Shown one piece after another: positions 1 through 11,490 of a stretch of 64,000 nt of DNA. Location: positions 2,108,001-2,172,000 of the forward strand of contig JAGPNK010000005.1 of assembly GCA_020746835.1 (NCBI GenBank). Direction: 5' to 3'. Positions within the stretch are counted from its first letter, which is position 1; every line of letters starts with the position of its first letter. The translations under genes and the position numbers were made by a program. The notes under the pieces were generated by a model, which worked only from the letters and a program-made list of their open reading frames with translations, did no database searches and was not told the DNA's origin. The DNA is from Stachybotrys elegans (Eukaryota; Ascomycota; Sordariomycetes; Hypocreales; Stachybotryaceae).

Positions 1-2012
1 TCGATCCTTCCCCCCAGGATCCTTGGCAAAATAATGCCCGGCTGGTAGGTGGTGGTCAAAGCTCGTTGCCATCTTTGACACCTATATCCGTTGCGTATCG
101 GTGAATGAGTCGTATCCACGATTCATACCGTCTATGCGACGTCTGCCAGGTGACGCGGTCAACATCATGTGCTCCAAAAGAGTTTGGGGAACAAACGCAC
201 AGGCTGTGGGCGGCGATCCGCGATCCGCGATCCAAGTATTACCGTCTGAACGTGGCAAACAAAGCCAAGGCCACTACCCAAGGCGGACAATGATGGGGAA
301 TGGGGCCTCTGTATGCTTCGCAAGTACGCTCGTCCCCTCGTGACCCATTCAAGCAATATACATTCTCGTCATGTCATTTCCGAGGTTGTCTCAGGATAAG
401 TTCACATTGGCATCACCAATGCGCTAGCCCCACGTCGTACCAGATCTCTTAGGTCTGGGCTGGCCATGTTGGGCTGAAGAAGAGCTGGAGGAAGCATGGC
501 GATCCAGCCCAGGCAGCCTCGCATGGGGCTGGCATGACGATCCCCTGGTCTGCAAACGCAATACGGACAGAGTAGGGCCTGGTGAATCAAGGGAGCATTC
601 TATCAATAACGTCCTTCAATCTAGCCGCCCGGACAATCCGAATGGCAAAACTGGTTGCCGCTTTCGGTCCCCCTAGTCGCTGATTCAGCCAACCGTGAAT
701 CGTCATGTCATAATCCAGCGACATCAGATGGCATTGGCGGCGTAGTCCATGCATTGAGCTTCTCCCGCATAACGGAGGGCCTTTTACCCGAGCTCCCCCT
801 CTCACTGCCCGATGTGGCTCCTGGGCAACATGTAGTTCGGCGTGGCAAGGCATCCTGCAGCATCGCCGTCTGGGCGGCCAACCCAGCGTAAGCTTCCAGG
901 CGCGCGCACCGTCTGGCCGTCGACCATGGGCCACGCCCTGCTTTACCGCTGCGACGGTGATGGCAACGCCACCGGCTTCCCCAGAGTGTCTTCCCCGTCC
1001 AGCCGCCGAGGCCGAGGATGCCCTGACCAGTCACATTGCGGCGCGACGTACACCCTTAGGCGCTGACAGGCCGAGGTGCTCTGGGTCGATTACTGCATTC
1101 GAGGGAGGGGGATGCAAGAGTCTGAGGTACTACCTCATGAAGCCACAGGGCAAGGCGGATGCAATAATGATGCGAGTCGAGGTACCTCGCTCGCCCGCCG
1201 CCAGCCTATGCAACCTCAGGTACCTTTCAAGGTACACGTACGCCGTTAAATCAAGACCCAACCAAACTTCCCTTCCAGCTGTTGGTCCACATTTGTGACC
1301 TGCTTGGAAGGACCTCACCTGCAATTCGCTTCGCAGGCAGGCGCCCTATGCCAATTGGGGCCGCTAATAGTAGCCCAGTCGCTTCCATCTGTTCCTTCCC
1401 TCAATCCCACTAACCCCCCCAGAAACCTTGCCCGCTCCAATCCACCGCTCGACTGCCCACTGCCCTCTGCCCACTCGTCGACTGCCCACCCTGTCCAAAT
1501 CATTCTCCCACCTTAATTACCTTGGACATCGTATCGTCTTCACCACTCGCCCTCAATTGCGACCTGGCTGGCAGCTCTCTCCCGCACTCCCGCTTCACTT
1601 CTCTACGCTCTTTCGTTTCTTCTCCAGGTCGCATACTTTTGTTCCGTCCTTCCTCCGCTGCCTTTGACGACCAGGCGTCGTCGCCTCGGAGCCCTGCCAA
1701 TCCTGGTCCCGACTTCTTTTCCTCGACCTTCAGCGCCTTGAGCACTGGTGCCCTACTGGCGTCGGCGAGAGAAGCTGTGTCCCACGTACGATCATCACCA
1801 GCTAAGCCGCCTCATCGCTTCGCCTGTAGCTCACGACTTGTCCCGATCTCGCCAGTTTTTGTTCTTTATCTTTTATACCAAACGTTCCTCGCCGTGAGCC
1901 TGTACCCAGGGCGCCTCCGAATTGCGACTCGGTTTGGCTGCCCGCCTAAGGAGCCCCTCCCACAATCACCAGGGGAAAATTCATTATCGACCCCGTTCAC
2001 CTCAGTGACAAG
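1..2012. other. Gene-free left end and leader of the SH3 gene
   Basis: No open frame here has a recognisable product or fungal coding character. Bases 213-234 hold three tandem copies of a GCGATCC unit. Bases 1120-1240 hold several AGGTACC-type motifs, including a perfect 12-bp palindrome at 1178-1189. From about 1370 to 2010 the + strand becomes pyrimidine-rich, the usual look of a promoter and 5' untranslated region in these fungi, and it leads directly into the ATG at 2013. An upstream gene may end to the left of the window, but nothing here shows it. Confidence 0.6.
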
Positions 2013-3572
2013 ATGGCCATGACTGCTGCGGCGGCGGCGGCGCCCAATACCTCGTCGCCAGCGACATCTCCTCCGGCTGCTTCCAGCTCTCCCAGCCTGC
2101 CGCAGCGTTCCACCCTGTCTCCGATCCTGTCGCCAACGTCCACACGCCGCACCGCGCATACCCGCCCCATGTCGCACGCTTCCTTGGCCCGACTCTCCCA
2201 GTACTCGACGGGATCTGTCCCTACGAGGTCACGTCCTCCCTCGCACGTCTTCCCGCTTTACCCTTCAAGCCTGCCTTACACATTGGTGCGCGATTTCGCA
2301 TACCCAGCTGTGCACCCGATGCACTACGGCCCCATCCCAGACCCCTCCGGTCCGCCCTCCAGCAGGGGGACACCGAGAAGCGAAGCCAGAAGGTTATCTG
2401 ATCCACCTACTTCGTGGGAACAGAAGATGCCTTGGGACTCATGGACTGTCGACGGCTTCAATCGGGGACACGACATTCCCCCTATTCAGATGGACGGTGG
2501 TCCGCCATACAGCGAAGACGAGGATTTGCAAAGCCCTGTAGTCGCTACACGACACCGCAAGCACAAATCTACCTCGGCCGTCCATAGTAGCCGGGGCAGG
2601 TCAAGCCGAGAGGGCGACAAACAGAGGGGTCAGTACATGAACCCCGCCAATTACGACGGAGAGAGAGGATACTATGTCGGCACGAGCGGGGATGGGAGTG
2701 AGCGTTACTATGTTGGCCATGGCGGAGAGGCCAACGGTCCGGGAGGTGATTTTGTCACTTACCCTCCTGATCAAGCACGCCATAGCCGAGCATACCATTA
2801 CTCGCATCCGGCACAGGGCGATGACAGTGCTCGATCGGAGGCTTCTAGCTCTCCGTCGTCCCCCGGCTTCCAAGACGAAGACCAGTCACGCTACTCCCGG
2901 GACTACCAATTTACCATCACGTCCCCCGACGAGGAATTCCACGGGAAGGCAGTAGCGCTATATGACTTTGAGCGAGAAAACGAAAACGAGCTTCCCCTTC
3001 ACGAGGGGCAAATTATTTGGGTTTCATATCGGCACGGCCAGGGTTGGCTGGTGGCTGAGGACCCGAAAACGCAGGAAAGTGGGTTGGTTCCCGAGGAGTA
3101 TGTGCGATTATTACGCGACATCGAGGGCGGCATGAACAGCTTGGCCAGCCATCTTGGGGAGGGTGCCGTATCTCCAACTAATGAAGTAGGTACGCCTACC
3201 CAGACGGAACCCACCAATCAATTCGGTCATGCCCAAGCACCGAGTACCTCTAGCAACGGATACCCCCAGCCAGTGGTATCGATGTTTTCTACGTCGAGCA
3301 AAGACCTCAACCCTTACCCAACCGAGGCACTTGGTCTTCAGGCCGGTCAGGCGAGGCCTCAGGTTGTCCATTATCATGGACAGCGGGGGGGAAGCCAAGC
3401 GAATACACCGACCATTTCTCAGCATCACGATGCTGGCCTATTGCGAAGGGAAAGCCTTGACTCGGGGCGATATGAAGGGGACAAGGGAGATCAAGAAGTC
3501 ACTCCAGTAGATGAGAAATCTCGGCAAGCTCCCCCAGAGTTGCAAGGCGAAGCTATGGATACCGATAGGTGA
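2013..3572 (+). CDS. SH3-domain adaptor protein, Nbp2/Skb5-like
   Basis: This single-exon frame encodes 519 residues. Most of the chain is low complexity: an Ala/Ser/Pro-rich first 60 residues, then a Ser/Arg/Tyr-rich disordered stretch. One SH3 domain lies at about residues 310-370. It shows the ALYDFE start, the acidic RT loop (ENENELPL), the GQIIWV strand, a tandem-aromatic position changed to GW (GQGWLVAED) and the ending GLVPEEYV. One SH3 domain ending in EEYVRLL with long disordered flanks fits yeast Nbp2 and fission yeast Skb5. Those are adaptors that bring phosphatase or PAK kinase to stress and cell-wall MAPK signalling. The SH3 domain is certain; the Nbp2/Skb5 assignment is inferred from that domain alone. 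The ATG at 2013 follows a pyrimidine-rich leader. Confidence 0.85.
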   Translation: MAMTAAAAAAPNTSSPATSPPAASSSPSLPQRSTLSPILSPTSTRRTAHTRPMSHASLARLSQYSTGSVPTRSRPPSHVFPLYPSSLPYTLVRDFAYPAVHPMHYGPIPDPSGPPSSRGTPRSEARRLSDPPTSWEQKMPWDSWTVDGFNRGHDIPPIQMDGGPPYSEDEDLQSPVVATRHRKHKSTSAVHSSRGRSSREGDKQRGQYMNPANYDGERGYYVGTSGDGSERYYVGHGGEANGPGGDFVTYPPDQARHSRAYHYSHPAQGDDSARSEASSSPSSPGFQDEDQSRYSRDYQFTITSPDEEFHGKAVALYDFERENENELPLHEGQIIWVSYRHGQGWLVAEDPKTQESGLVPEEYVRLLRDIEGGMNSLASHLGEGAVSPTNEVGTPTQTEPTNQFGHAQAPSTSSNGYPQPVVSMFSTSSKDLNPYPTEALGLQAGQARPQVVHYHGQRGGSQANTPTISQHHDAGLLRRESLDSGRYEGDKGDQEVTPVDEKSRQAPPELQGEAMDTDR

Positions 3573-4309
3573 TGAAGCTCCCAACATAATATGTAACACA
3601 CGCGCCGACTGCTCAGTAGCCCTGAGCACATGACAGCTTCATCGCCGAGATTTTGTTGCTTCAATGCGCGCCATGCGAAACCTCAAGCCTATTTCGCTAT
3701 GGTTACCGCTCAACCAACCGCACGGTACTGATATCATCTGCCCGCAAGCTATCAACGGATCTATCAGGGAAGCATGTAGATCATGCCGCGGCTTCTGGGA
3801 AGCGAGAGGGGGATTGTTTGGATGCGTGACTTTGTCAGATCAAGTTTGTCGCCAGCATTTGGAAGAGGGGAGCAACTTGATGTAAGTTGGATGAGATGAA
3901 GATCACCAGGTCAACGCATTCGGCTGTTGGCATGATAGCAATAAATGTTAATAATATTGTACGTCTTGGGTCTACAGCGGAAAGAATGAATGGTGTTAAG
4001 CTAGCTAAAGGTTGAAAGTGGTATGAGATATGAGACATGGTTACCTGTGAAACGAAATGCCTGTTTCATAAGTGCATGTTTTCTGACACAGTTCAATCGC
4101 AGGTTCATTCATTTGTTGCATCTAGCAGATTAAGTCAATTGATGAATCATCCTATTGATGCTATACTCAAAGTAACGAGGAAACCTTGCTTGCCGTAATA
4201 GGGGGAACCGTTGCGTCGAGCATATGTTCTTCCCAGGGTATCATATGAATCATTATATCGTCACAGCTGGCTGCGCTCATGTACCGAAAGGGCGCCGCTT
4301 CATCCCCTC
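3573..4309. other. Intergenic, tail-to-tail
   Basis: This 737-bp gap separates two convergent genes and becomes AT-rich after about 3890. It should hold the 3' ends of both transcripts. I see no RNA gene, repeat or further coding frame in it. Confidence 0.6.
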
Positions 4310-5209
4310 TCATAGAGGCACTGAGGACCTGTCCACAGATGTCTCTCTGCTTGGGGCAATCATAGACGTGCCCTGCAGTTCGTGAGTATCATCGGAAGCT
4401 TTGGACTCGGGCGTGTCAGGGAACATCGTTGCCTCTCCGATGACCGCGCTCTCGCCAGCAGCACTCGATAAGTCTGCACGCCCGCACGGCTCCCAAGGGC
4501 CGTGGGACGGAGCGTTCAGCCATGCATCCAGGCGCGCCGCGGCAGGAGGCTGCCCCTTGTTGACGGGCCAGCGGACGTAGCAGCGCTTCACGGGACAGGC
4601 CATCTGGTGGGTGAACCACTCCGAACAGTTGACGTCCCGTCTCTTCTTGTCAGCCTGCGCGATGGGAATAGATGCCGGCATTGTGACGCTGCTGGGCCGT
4701 CGTTCCGTGGGAGCCGCAGCTTCAGCAAGTCCTTTCTGATCATTCTGCTGCGGTCGTGGCTGTGGGTGCATCTCCATGAAATCCCGCTTGCCCTGGGCCA
4801 TGAAGCTCTCACACTCGCCCCGCGGTGGTACAGGCATCCTGCGGAGATGGTTGACGTGCTGCAGCCAGGCCTCAAGCTCCCAGGCGTCTTCCCACTGGCT
4901 CTCCATCTCGGCGGCTCGACGGGCCTCCTGCACCAGCTCTTCCGCGATCCTGCGTGTCTGCTCCTGGACCTGCTTCTCCTCCCATACGTCCCTTGCGATG
5001 CACCGCTCCCAGTTGGGACAGTTCCGCGCGCCGTACGGCAGACACTTGAGCTTGATGCCGGGGCAGGCGGAAGGGAGGAGGGACTCTGGTAGCTCCTCAA
5101 GCGGGATGAAGGGGGCGGCTGATATGTATAGCTGGATGTCGCATGAGAGTCTCTTGGTAGGTGTGTGGCTGCCGCAGTACTGACATGCGCGGATTATCTG
5201 CTCACACAT
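4310..5209 (-). CDS. Hypothetical Cys-containing protein, 299 aa
   Basis: I do not recognise this protein. A single exon from the ATG at 5209 gives 299 residues. The first third has spaced cysteines that could bind metal: CQYC near residue 10, then CLPYGARNC and a further Cys about five residues on. A charged, probably helical stretch rich in Glu, Arg and Gln follows at about 70-125. A late CPVKRC pair lies near residue 210, and the last 60 residues are Ser/Thr/Asp-rich and look disordered. There is no signal peptide or membrane segment. GC-rich third positions along the frame support real coding. The Cys spacing suggests a small zinc-binding module, but no named zinc finger fits. It is probably lineage-restricted. 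Confidence 0.65.
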   Translation of the reverse strand: MCEQIIRACQYCGSHTPTKRLSCDIQLYISAAPFIPLEELPESLLPSACPGIKLKCLPYGARNCPNWERCIARDVWEEKQVQEQTRRIAEELVQEARRAAEMESQWEDAWELEAWLQHVNHLRRMPVPPRGECESFMAQGKRDFMEMHPQPRPQQNDQKGLAEAAAPTERRPSSVTMPASIPIAQADKKRRDVNCSEWFTHQMACPVKRCYVRWPVNKGQPPAAARLDAWLNAPSHGPWEPCGRADLSSAAGESAVIGEATMFPDTPESKASDDTHELQGTSMIAPSRETSVDRSSVPL

Positions 5210-5584
5210 GTTGCGGTGTCAATAGAGTGTGTGTGTGACCTCTATAAGATCGAAAGGTTCCGGGCATTAGATGACGCTTCTGCGCGGCGAGAAAGATACG
5301 GGATAGCCGTGTTCAGAAAGGCTCGGATTATGGAAGGGCAGGTTGGTCAGACGAACATACAAAGGAGGGAGACGAGATGAGTTTCGGATAGTAAGGCATG
5401 GCAGCAGAGTCACGATGCAGGTATAAACCTTGCAGGCCAGACGGCAAGTTAATCTAGGTAAAGTTTCAATCAACCAACTCTAAAAAGAAAAAACTCCGTA
5501 ATCAAAACACCTTGGTATTTGCCTCTTTTTCTTCTTTTAATCTACTCTTGACAAAAGGGGGGAGCCCGCAAAAGGACGCAATCT
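5210..5584. other. Intergenic between orphan gene and KRE33 3' end
   Basis: This 375-bp stretch contains the promoter of the 299-residue gene and the 3' end of the acetyltransferase gene. It is AT-rich around 5470-5540, and no further feature is visible. Confidence 0.5.
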
Positions 5585-8500
5585 CTACCGGTCCTTCTTC
5601 CCCTTCTTGGCCTTCTTGCGATCTTTCTCGCCAAAGACCTCCTCGTAGACCTCGTGGGAGGTGGTTCCGGCCTTGCGCTTCTGCTTGGCCGATTTCACGC
5701 TGACGACGGGGTTGGATTTGCCCTCCTTTGTGGCGTTGAGGACCTGCTTCTCTGCCTGCTGCCAGGCTGGGGCATCGCCTTCGATCTCGTATCTGGGGTT
5801 AACTGCGTTAGCTTTTCTCTTTTTTTTTTTTTGGCTTCATCTGTGTAAAGGCGGAAAGTTTGCACGGGTACGTACTGGTCCAGGGGCAGCGAGTCGATGA
5901 GCTCTCGCTGCTTCTTGCGAAGCGTCTTGAGGGCCTCGTCACCGCCTTCGTCGAGTTCATCCTGCAGTGACGTCTGCAGCGGCACAAACTTGTCATCTAC
6001 TACCTCGTCTTCGTGCATTCCGCTGGCATCTGCCCTGCTGACACCAATGTTTGTCGACTGGGGCAGCTCAGCGGCCACGGCAGCATTGACTACCGACCCA
6101 AAGTGCGTCGTCACCTTTCGCATAATCTTCATGAACATGGCGAGGAGCTGGCTGGTTGGTAGGTTTACGTCCTGAGAAATAGTATCCAGGTCTTTGCGCT
6201 GCAGACCAATGGCCAACAGGATAATCTGCTGCACGGGGGTGAGCGAAATATCGCCCTTGAGCTTGCCAATGAAGTACAGGTTGGCGATTGTGGGGACGAG
6301 ATCGAGAATGGCATGGTAATCGAGGACCTGTCGGACGTAGGACTCGAGTCGCTTCAGGTCAAATGGACTCATCAGCTTGTCGAGCTCCGTCTTGTCCAGG
6401 GGCTGCACTTCGGTAGCATCCAGCTTGGCTCCAATGGAAGCAGCTTCGTCGATGTAAAGCGCTGCCTTTGAAGGGAATGCCCGGAACTGGTACGATAGCA
6501 ACGACAGGTAGCGCTTCTGGAAGTCGCGGGTGAATGCGCCCAACCAGGCATTGTCCTCGCTGTTCTCGAGCATACGAAGCATGACACAGGTGTGCTCGCC
6601 GGTCAGATCGTTGGCCGTCTGGCGTAGATAGACTGGAGAAAAGGATGCACGCTTCCAGAACTTGAGGAGAGGCTCCGTCAGGCCGTAGCTGACACCCACG
6701 TAGTCGAGCTTCTCTGGTCGCTTCTGCCAGAGCTTGGAAAAGAGCGGAGGTGTCTTCTTGGGGTCACGCTTCGTCAGATCCTCCTCCTGCAGCGTCGTGT
6801 TTGCCAGCTCCGCGTCGGTAGGTCTCCTCTCTGCCTCCTCCATCACCTCATCATCCTCAGAGAGGCTGGTAAAGCGGCCCTGGTAGTAGTTGATGAGCAG
6901 CTCAAGGGCCTTGGTGCCGTATCCCATGGACATGTACTCAGGATTGGTGGCAATGCGCACCACGCGAGCACCAGAGAGAGAGGCGAAATCTTCGTCCTGG
7001 AACTGTTGGCTGACCAGCCAGGGGATCAGGTCACCGTGCGGTCGCTCTCCTCTGCTCAGACTGTTCAACACGCTTTGCCTGCTAATCTTTCCTTCCAGGG
7101 CCACCTGGATGACGCAGAGGGGCTCCGGTAGCTTGCCGGTATCGTCGGAGGTTGGGGGGACCAAGACGAAAAGCTCGTGGGCGGGTGCGTCGCTCATGAG
7201 CTGCAGATCGTTGGGAGAGTTCTTGTAGTGGCTGGCAACGTACAGAGCCACCATCTGCTGAAGGAACTTTTCGGGGACTGGGTGGAAGGAGAAGAGCGAG
7301 TCGCGGTTGACGTGCAGAAGCTCGCATTGAGAAGGGTCGGGGCATCCATTGATGCTGGACTTGGCTCGGGGCAGCGTCGCGTCAAGGCAGAGAAGCTTGT
7401 TCAGCCACTTCTCGACAGAGTCGCCTTGGCCATAACGGATGGGTTCAGACAGGGTAATCTCGCGCAGCTTCCTGTTGATCTGGAAATCTTCCGACTTGGA
7501 CGTCCGGCCCGTCGATCGGTCGGCAATCTCGGTGTCGCCATTCGCTGCGCCAGAACGAGACTGCTCCCTAAGCTGCTTGATAAGCTTCAGGGAGAGGGAT
7601 CGGCCGGTTCCTTCGTAACCGTTGATGGTAGAGGCCATGAAGACCAGGTAAGGGCCCATGAGCTTCTGCACAAGGGGCAGGGGGATGGCAGCAGCCTCGT
7701 CAATGACGACCAGCTCAGCCTGTCCGAGCACGTGGGCGTCTTGCGGTCGGATATACTGGATGGTTTGTCGGTGTTGTCGGTGAATGTTGACACGCACGAT
7801 AGCCTTGTTGAAGTCGGGGTTCGTGCTCTGGATGATGGTGTAATCGGCATGGTCCGCATAGCCCAGCGCGTCAAAGCCCTTGAAGACGAACTCAAACAGC
7901 GTCTTCAAGTTCTCGGGAGAGGGAGATGTGATGAAGATATTGCTGTAACCGTACGCCACTGCTGCCGCGACGGCAACACCCATGGCAGCCGACTTTCCGC
8001 GTCCTCTTGCCGCCGTCAGGGCAACTGTGCTCCGCAGCGTCTTCTCGGCAATCGCCTCGGTAAACGTGAGCAGCGCCTTGGCCTGGTCGGCAGTCTTGGC
8101 CAGCGAGATGAGCGGGCCGACGGGCTCGCGCTCCTGGTTGTCCTCCTTGAGAGTGTCCAGCTCCAGCTGCTGAGGCGTCTTCTCGGCATCCGGGTCGGGA
8201 GGCGGAAGGGCCTTGACGTTTTTGCCGCCAGAGATGGGGAGGACGTTGAGCTCGTCGTCAATAACCAGGCAGGAGTCGCAGCTTCCCAGAGACAGGATGA
8301 AGCGCTCGTTGAAGCGGGCAACGACGTCGTCGTGGGCTTCGGTTCGGTATCTCGAGTGGACGTCCATGGACAGGCTGTAGAGCTGGCGCAGACTGTTCAT
8401 GCCCTTGAGGAGCATGATGACCAGGCCGCCACCTTCGACGGTTTCGATCGTTCGCGCGAGGATGTTGGGGGTGATGGCCTCGAAGTCTTGGAGAATGCAC

Positions 8501-8974
8501 ATGCCAAAGGTGTTTCCCAGGATCTTCTCCGTCTCCTTGTAGTATGTGTATCGGATATTGTTGAGGGACACGAACAGCTCGAACGCATCCTCGGTGTTGA
8601 CCTCTCGGATCCCCCGCTTAATCTCCTTCTTGATCTTCTCCTCGCGCTTCTTCCGGTGACTACAACATCATGTAAGTGGCACGTCGCATGTCCGGGAGGC
8701 TCTCCCCCAACTGACCTGGTGAAGCCCAGAAGCTTCTTCTTGTAGGCCCATAGCACCGACTTGTTCTGCTTCAGGTTGTCCCGGCACATAAGGTGGTACA
8801 GGTTCACAATGACCTCTTTTGCGTGCTGGTCGCCCACCACGACGAAGAAGCTTCTCTTCTTCTCCTGGACGCCATTGCGAATGAGCGCAGGGATGCGCGA
8901 GTCACTGGATGGGTTAGCCAAGCCTCTACAGCACGTGTCGGTCAGTAGAATACATACACCTCTTTGCGCGGCAT
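5585..8974 (-). CDS. KRE33: RNA cytidine acetyltransferase (Kre33/NAT10)
   Basis: Four exons (8958-8974, 8716-8904, 5876-8659, 5585-5792; minus strand) give 1,065 residues, close to yeast Kre33 at 1,056. The family makes N4-acetylcytidine in 18S rRNA and some tRNAs, and is needed for small-subunit maturation in the nucleolus. A 17-nt first exon encodes MPRKE and splices into VDSRIPALIRNG, the conserved N-terminus. An ATP-binding helicase module follows, with Walker A ARGRGKSA near residues 285-292 and the VVIDEAAAIP Walker B. The GNAT region has VVRIATNPEYMSMGYG, where the acetyl-CoA loop is expected. The last exon is read after LDQ as YEIEGDAPAW and ends in a Lys-rich tail typical of nucleolar proteins. 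Introns are 53, 56 and 83 bp, and all junctions keep frame. Confidence 0.95.
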
Positions 8975-9510
8975 CTTCGCAGCGTGGGGGAGAAATTGTC
9001 TGCGGAAAATGATGGCTGCCAAAATTATTGGCGCGGGCGATAAAAGTTGGCTATCAGTTCCAAATTTTTGGCGGTCCTGCCGGGCGGTGAGGATGTGGGG
9101 TCCACACCGAGCCCACCGAGTTCACCGAAGAAGTTATGTCTACTAGTACTTCGGTATGGACATCAGTTGGATTTGCAATACTGGGTCATGACAGGAGGTC
9201 AGAAGAGACGTGAAGAAATTGTCGTCTTTTGTACAGTATCTAAAAGGTTTCATCTATCTTACAGACTGGCCGTGGGGGATTGGCAGTCGGCATTTGGCTT
9301 ACATCAGAGGAACAGTCACCACAGAGAGCTCCTCTAATGCATCAAGATTGTTACCTGCGCAGCTCTATGGAACAGAAAGACGTAGCGCAGATATGCCATG
9401 TAAGCCAAAAAGCGTCGACCGACACCGCCCATGCACGGCCTGGCAAATGCCAAGGCACAAACGAACAAGAAATGTGAATGCAGAATGGGCCCCGGAGCGC
9501 CGCATGTACC
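8975..9510. other. Promoter region of KRE33
   Basis: These 536 bp lie between two genes read in the same direction on the minus strand. They hold the KRE33 promoter and the 3' end of the mS38 gene. No tRNA, repeat or extra coding frame was recognised. Confidence 0.5.
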
Positions 9511-10564
9511 TTACGTCCGATCCAGCTTGCGGCGGAGGTTCCTCGTTCGCTTCATGAGCTTCTTGTACTTCTTCTTCTTCATCTTGAGCTTTCGTTGTCT
9601 CTTGACGCTGATGGCGTACATGTCCTGCCCACGGCGCGAGTCGTCGAAGCGCATCTGGCGGAAGGCCATGCGCTCAAGGAAGCCCTTGGGCTGCGGTTCG
9701 TTGATGACGCGGGGGCTGTGAGCGATGATGCGGACCTCGCCGCTGGGGGTCGTCGACTCTTCAATGGTGAACATGGCCTGGTACACTCGGTGGTGGTCCG
9801 TCTCGGTACCATCCTCGGTCGCGGCAGGAGCGCGCTCAGCCTCGGCGGCGCTGAGCGGTTGAGGCAGAGGTGGCGGTCGGAAGGGGAGGAATTCGCCCGA
9901 CATGGCGTCGACCTGGAGGGAAATGCTGGACTCGGTCCCATCGAGGGTCTTAATCTCTCCCATGCCATCGTCGTGTCCGCCGATGGTCATTTGCGCCATA
10001 GGTCCCTCGAGGTGCTCGATAGTAGAAGAGATGGTCGACGTAGTGTCGGTAATCTTGCTGGCCTTTGTTCGGGGGTTGAAGATGTTGGCAAAGTGCTCGT
10101 CGGTCACGGTTCTGGGCATGGTCTCGGTGACGGAGATGGGTCGGTGCAACGAGAAAAAACTCGACAGGCCGAGGGCTATGCGAAATTAGGATACCTTCTC
10201 GGGCACAAAGCAAACGCGCAGTACCAAACTCACCTTCTTGAGACATGTGGTGCGTGTTGGGGACCATGGGGAGGTTGCTGAAGGTCGACTTGCGGGAGGC
10301 GTCCTTGCTCTTTCGTTTGCGGTTCTCGCCAGCCTTGCCGTCCCTGCGTGTGGCGGGGGAGGCCGTGACGGACTGGCCCTCGGCGACGTCCTTGGAGCCA
10401 TTATCGGACCTCGAGGGCTTGGAGGACGAGCAGCGGCGCTGGTGGCGGCCGACGAAGACGGGAGCCGACGAGGCAACGGCCTTGGGAGCTGAGGAGACGA
10501 GACATGAGGCGAGGCCGACCTGAGGGCCGGAGGCGACCACGCGGCGCACCGATGTAGGCAACAT
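9511..10564 (-). CDS. COX24: Mitochondrial small-subunit protein mS38 (Cox24/Qri5 family)
   Basis: Two exons (10234-10564 and 9511-10175, minus strand; 58-bp intron) encode 331 residues. The diagnostic part is the last 35 or so residues: MYAISVKRQRKLKMKKKKYK followed by KLMKRTRNLRRKL. This is the extremely basic tail of the mS38/Cox24/AURKAIP1 family, which threads into rRNA of the mitochondrial small subunit near the decoding site. The N-terminus (MLPTSVRRVVASG, Arg/Ala/Ser-rich, no acids) looks like a matrix-targeting sequence. The middle is poorly conserved and Ser/Thr-rich. The spliced join reads SQEALGLSSFFSLHRPISVTET. The product is longer than yeast Cox24, as is common in moulds. The family is secure from the tail; the N-terminal exon rests on splice signals and the targeting peptide. 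Confidence 0.85.
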
Positions 10565-11490
10565 GATTGTGTCGCCAGGCGCAAGCCAGATGGTGGAGGG
10601 TAGAGAGGGAGAGGGAGGAGGGGAAGGGGGGGTGAGGCGAGGCTCGGGTGAGTCTTGATGCCGGCGTTACTCCTTCAAACCAAGGATTTGACCTTGAGAG
10701 ATCGGTAAAGACAGGAACTGCAAGGCTCGGCGCATGAGGCGCTAAGAGTTGGTGGCCTAAGGCAGCGAGTGGTTATGTGGCCCGCCCAACCAGGATTGGA
10801 GTCAGCGCCTCCCGCAGTTTTAAAGGGTCCTCAAAATAGCGTCACCGAAATCATTCGATGCTTGAAGAATACAAATCAAGAATAAAAACACAAGAATGAC
10901 GTCTGTGGGGGGTTGAGGTGTGTGCTATAGGTGCCTATTCTCTGCAAATATTTCCGAGCAATTGTGCATGTCCTTCTCTCCATGCAGTCAGCGCTATTAT
11001 TATCACGAAAGGCACATGCTGGCTGGCCTGTCCTGTGAATCACGGATCCCCTCGCATGCCCATCCCACTTTGAATGGGGCACGCTGCACCTGACCCGGCC
11101 CTTGATCACGGGCACGCAATCATGGCTCCGATCCGAGGGTGGGAGGTGCGAATGACGGAAGAAGGAGGCGGAGTAGCCGAGCTCAAGCGCCCGTAAGACA
11201 AGGTGTGTTGCTGTTCTCACAATAGCTTCGATAGCCCGTTTCTGTGGCCAATCAATCCGGTAGATGGTTCTAATGTGCGGTCTCGCTCGTTCAGCCGTGC
11301 GTACATATGACCCCTCCAGTAACTCCGTGTCTATCCTTTGTGTATCCTCTTGGTCAGACTCTATTGGTTTTCGCAAACAAACAAAACCATTCCAATCGAA
11401 GGCGGGCGCCGATGGCGGTCCCTCCTCCTAGCCAAGACCCCTCCCCCCGATCTGTGCTCTCTCTGCTGCTCTATTCCATCCAGACCCCAT
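10565..11490. other. Intergenic upstream of mS38 gene
   Basis: This 926-bp gap contains the mS38 promoter (10565 onward, GA-rich on the + strand to about 10650) and the 3' flank of SYM1. The remaining open frames lack recognisable products and good codon bias. No RNA gene was seen. Confidence 0.5.

Noticed and set aside
7177..8745. 522-codon frame antisense to KRE33
   Set aside because: It is a shadow of the strongly biased codons of the acetyltransferase on the other strand; no motif or fungal composition.
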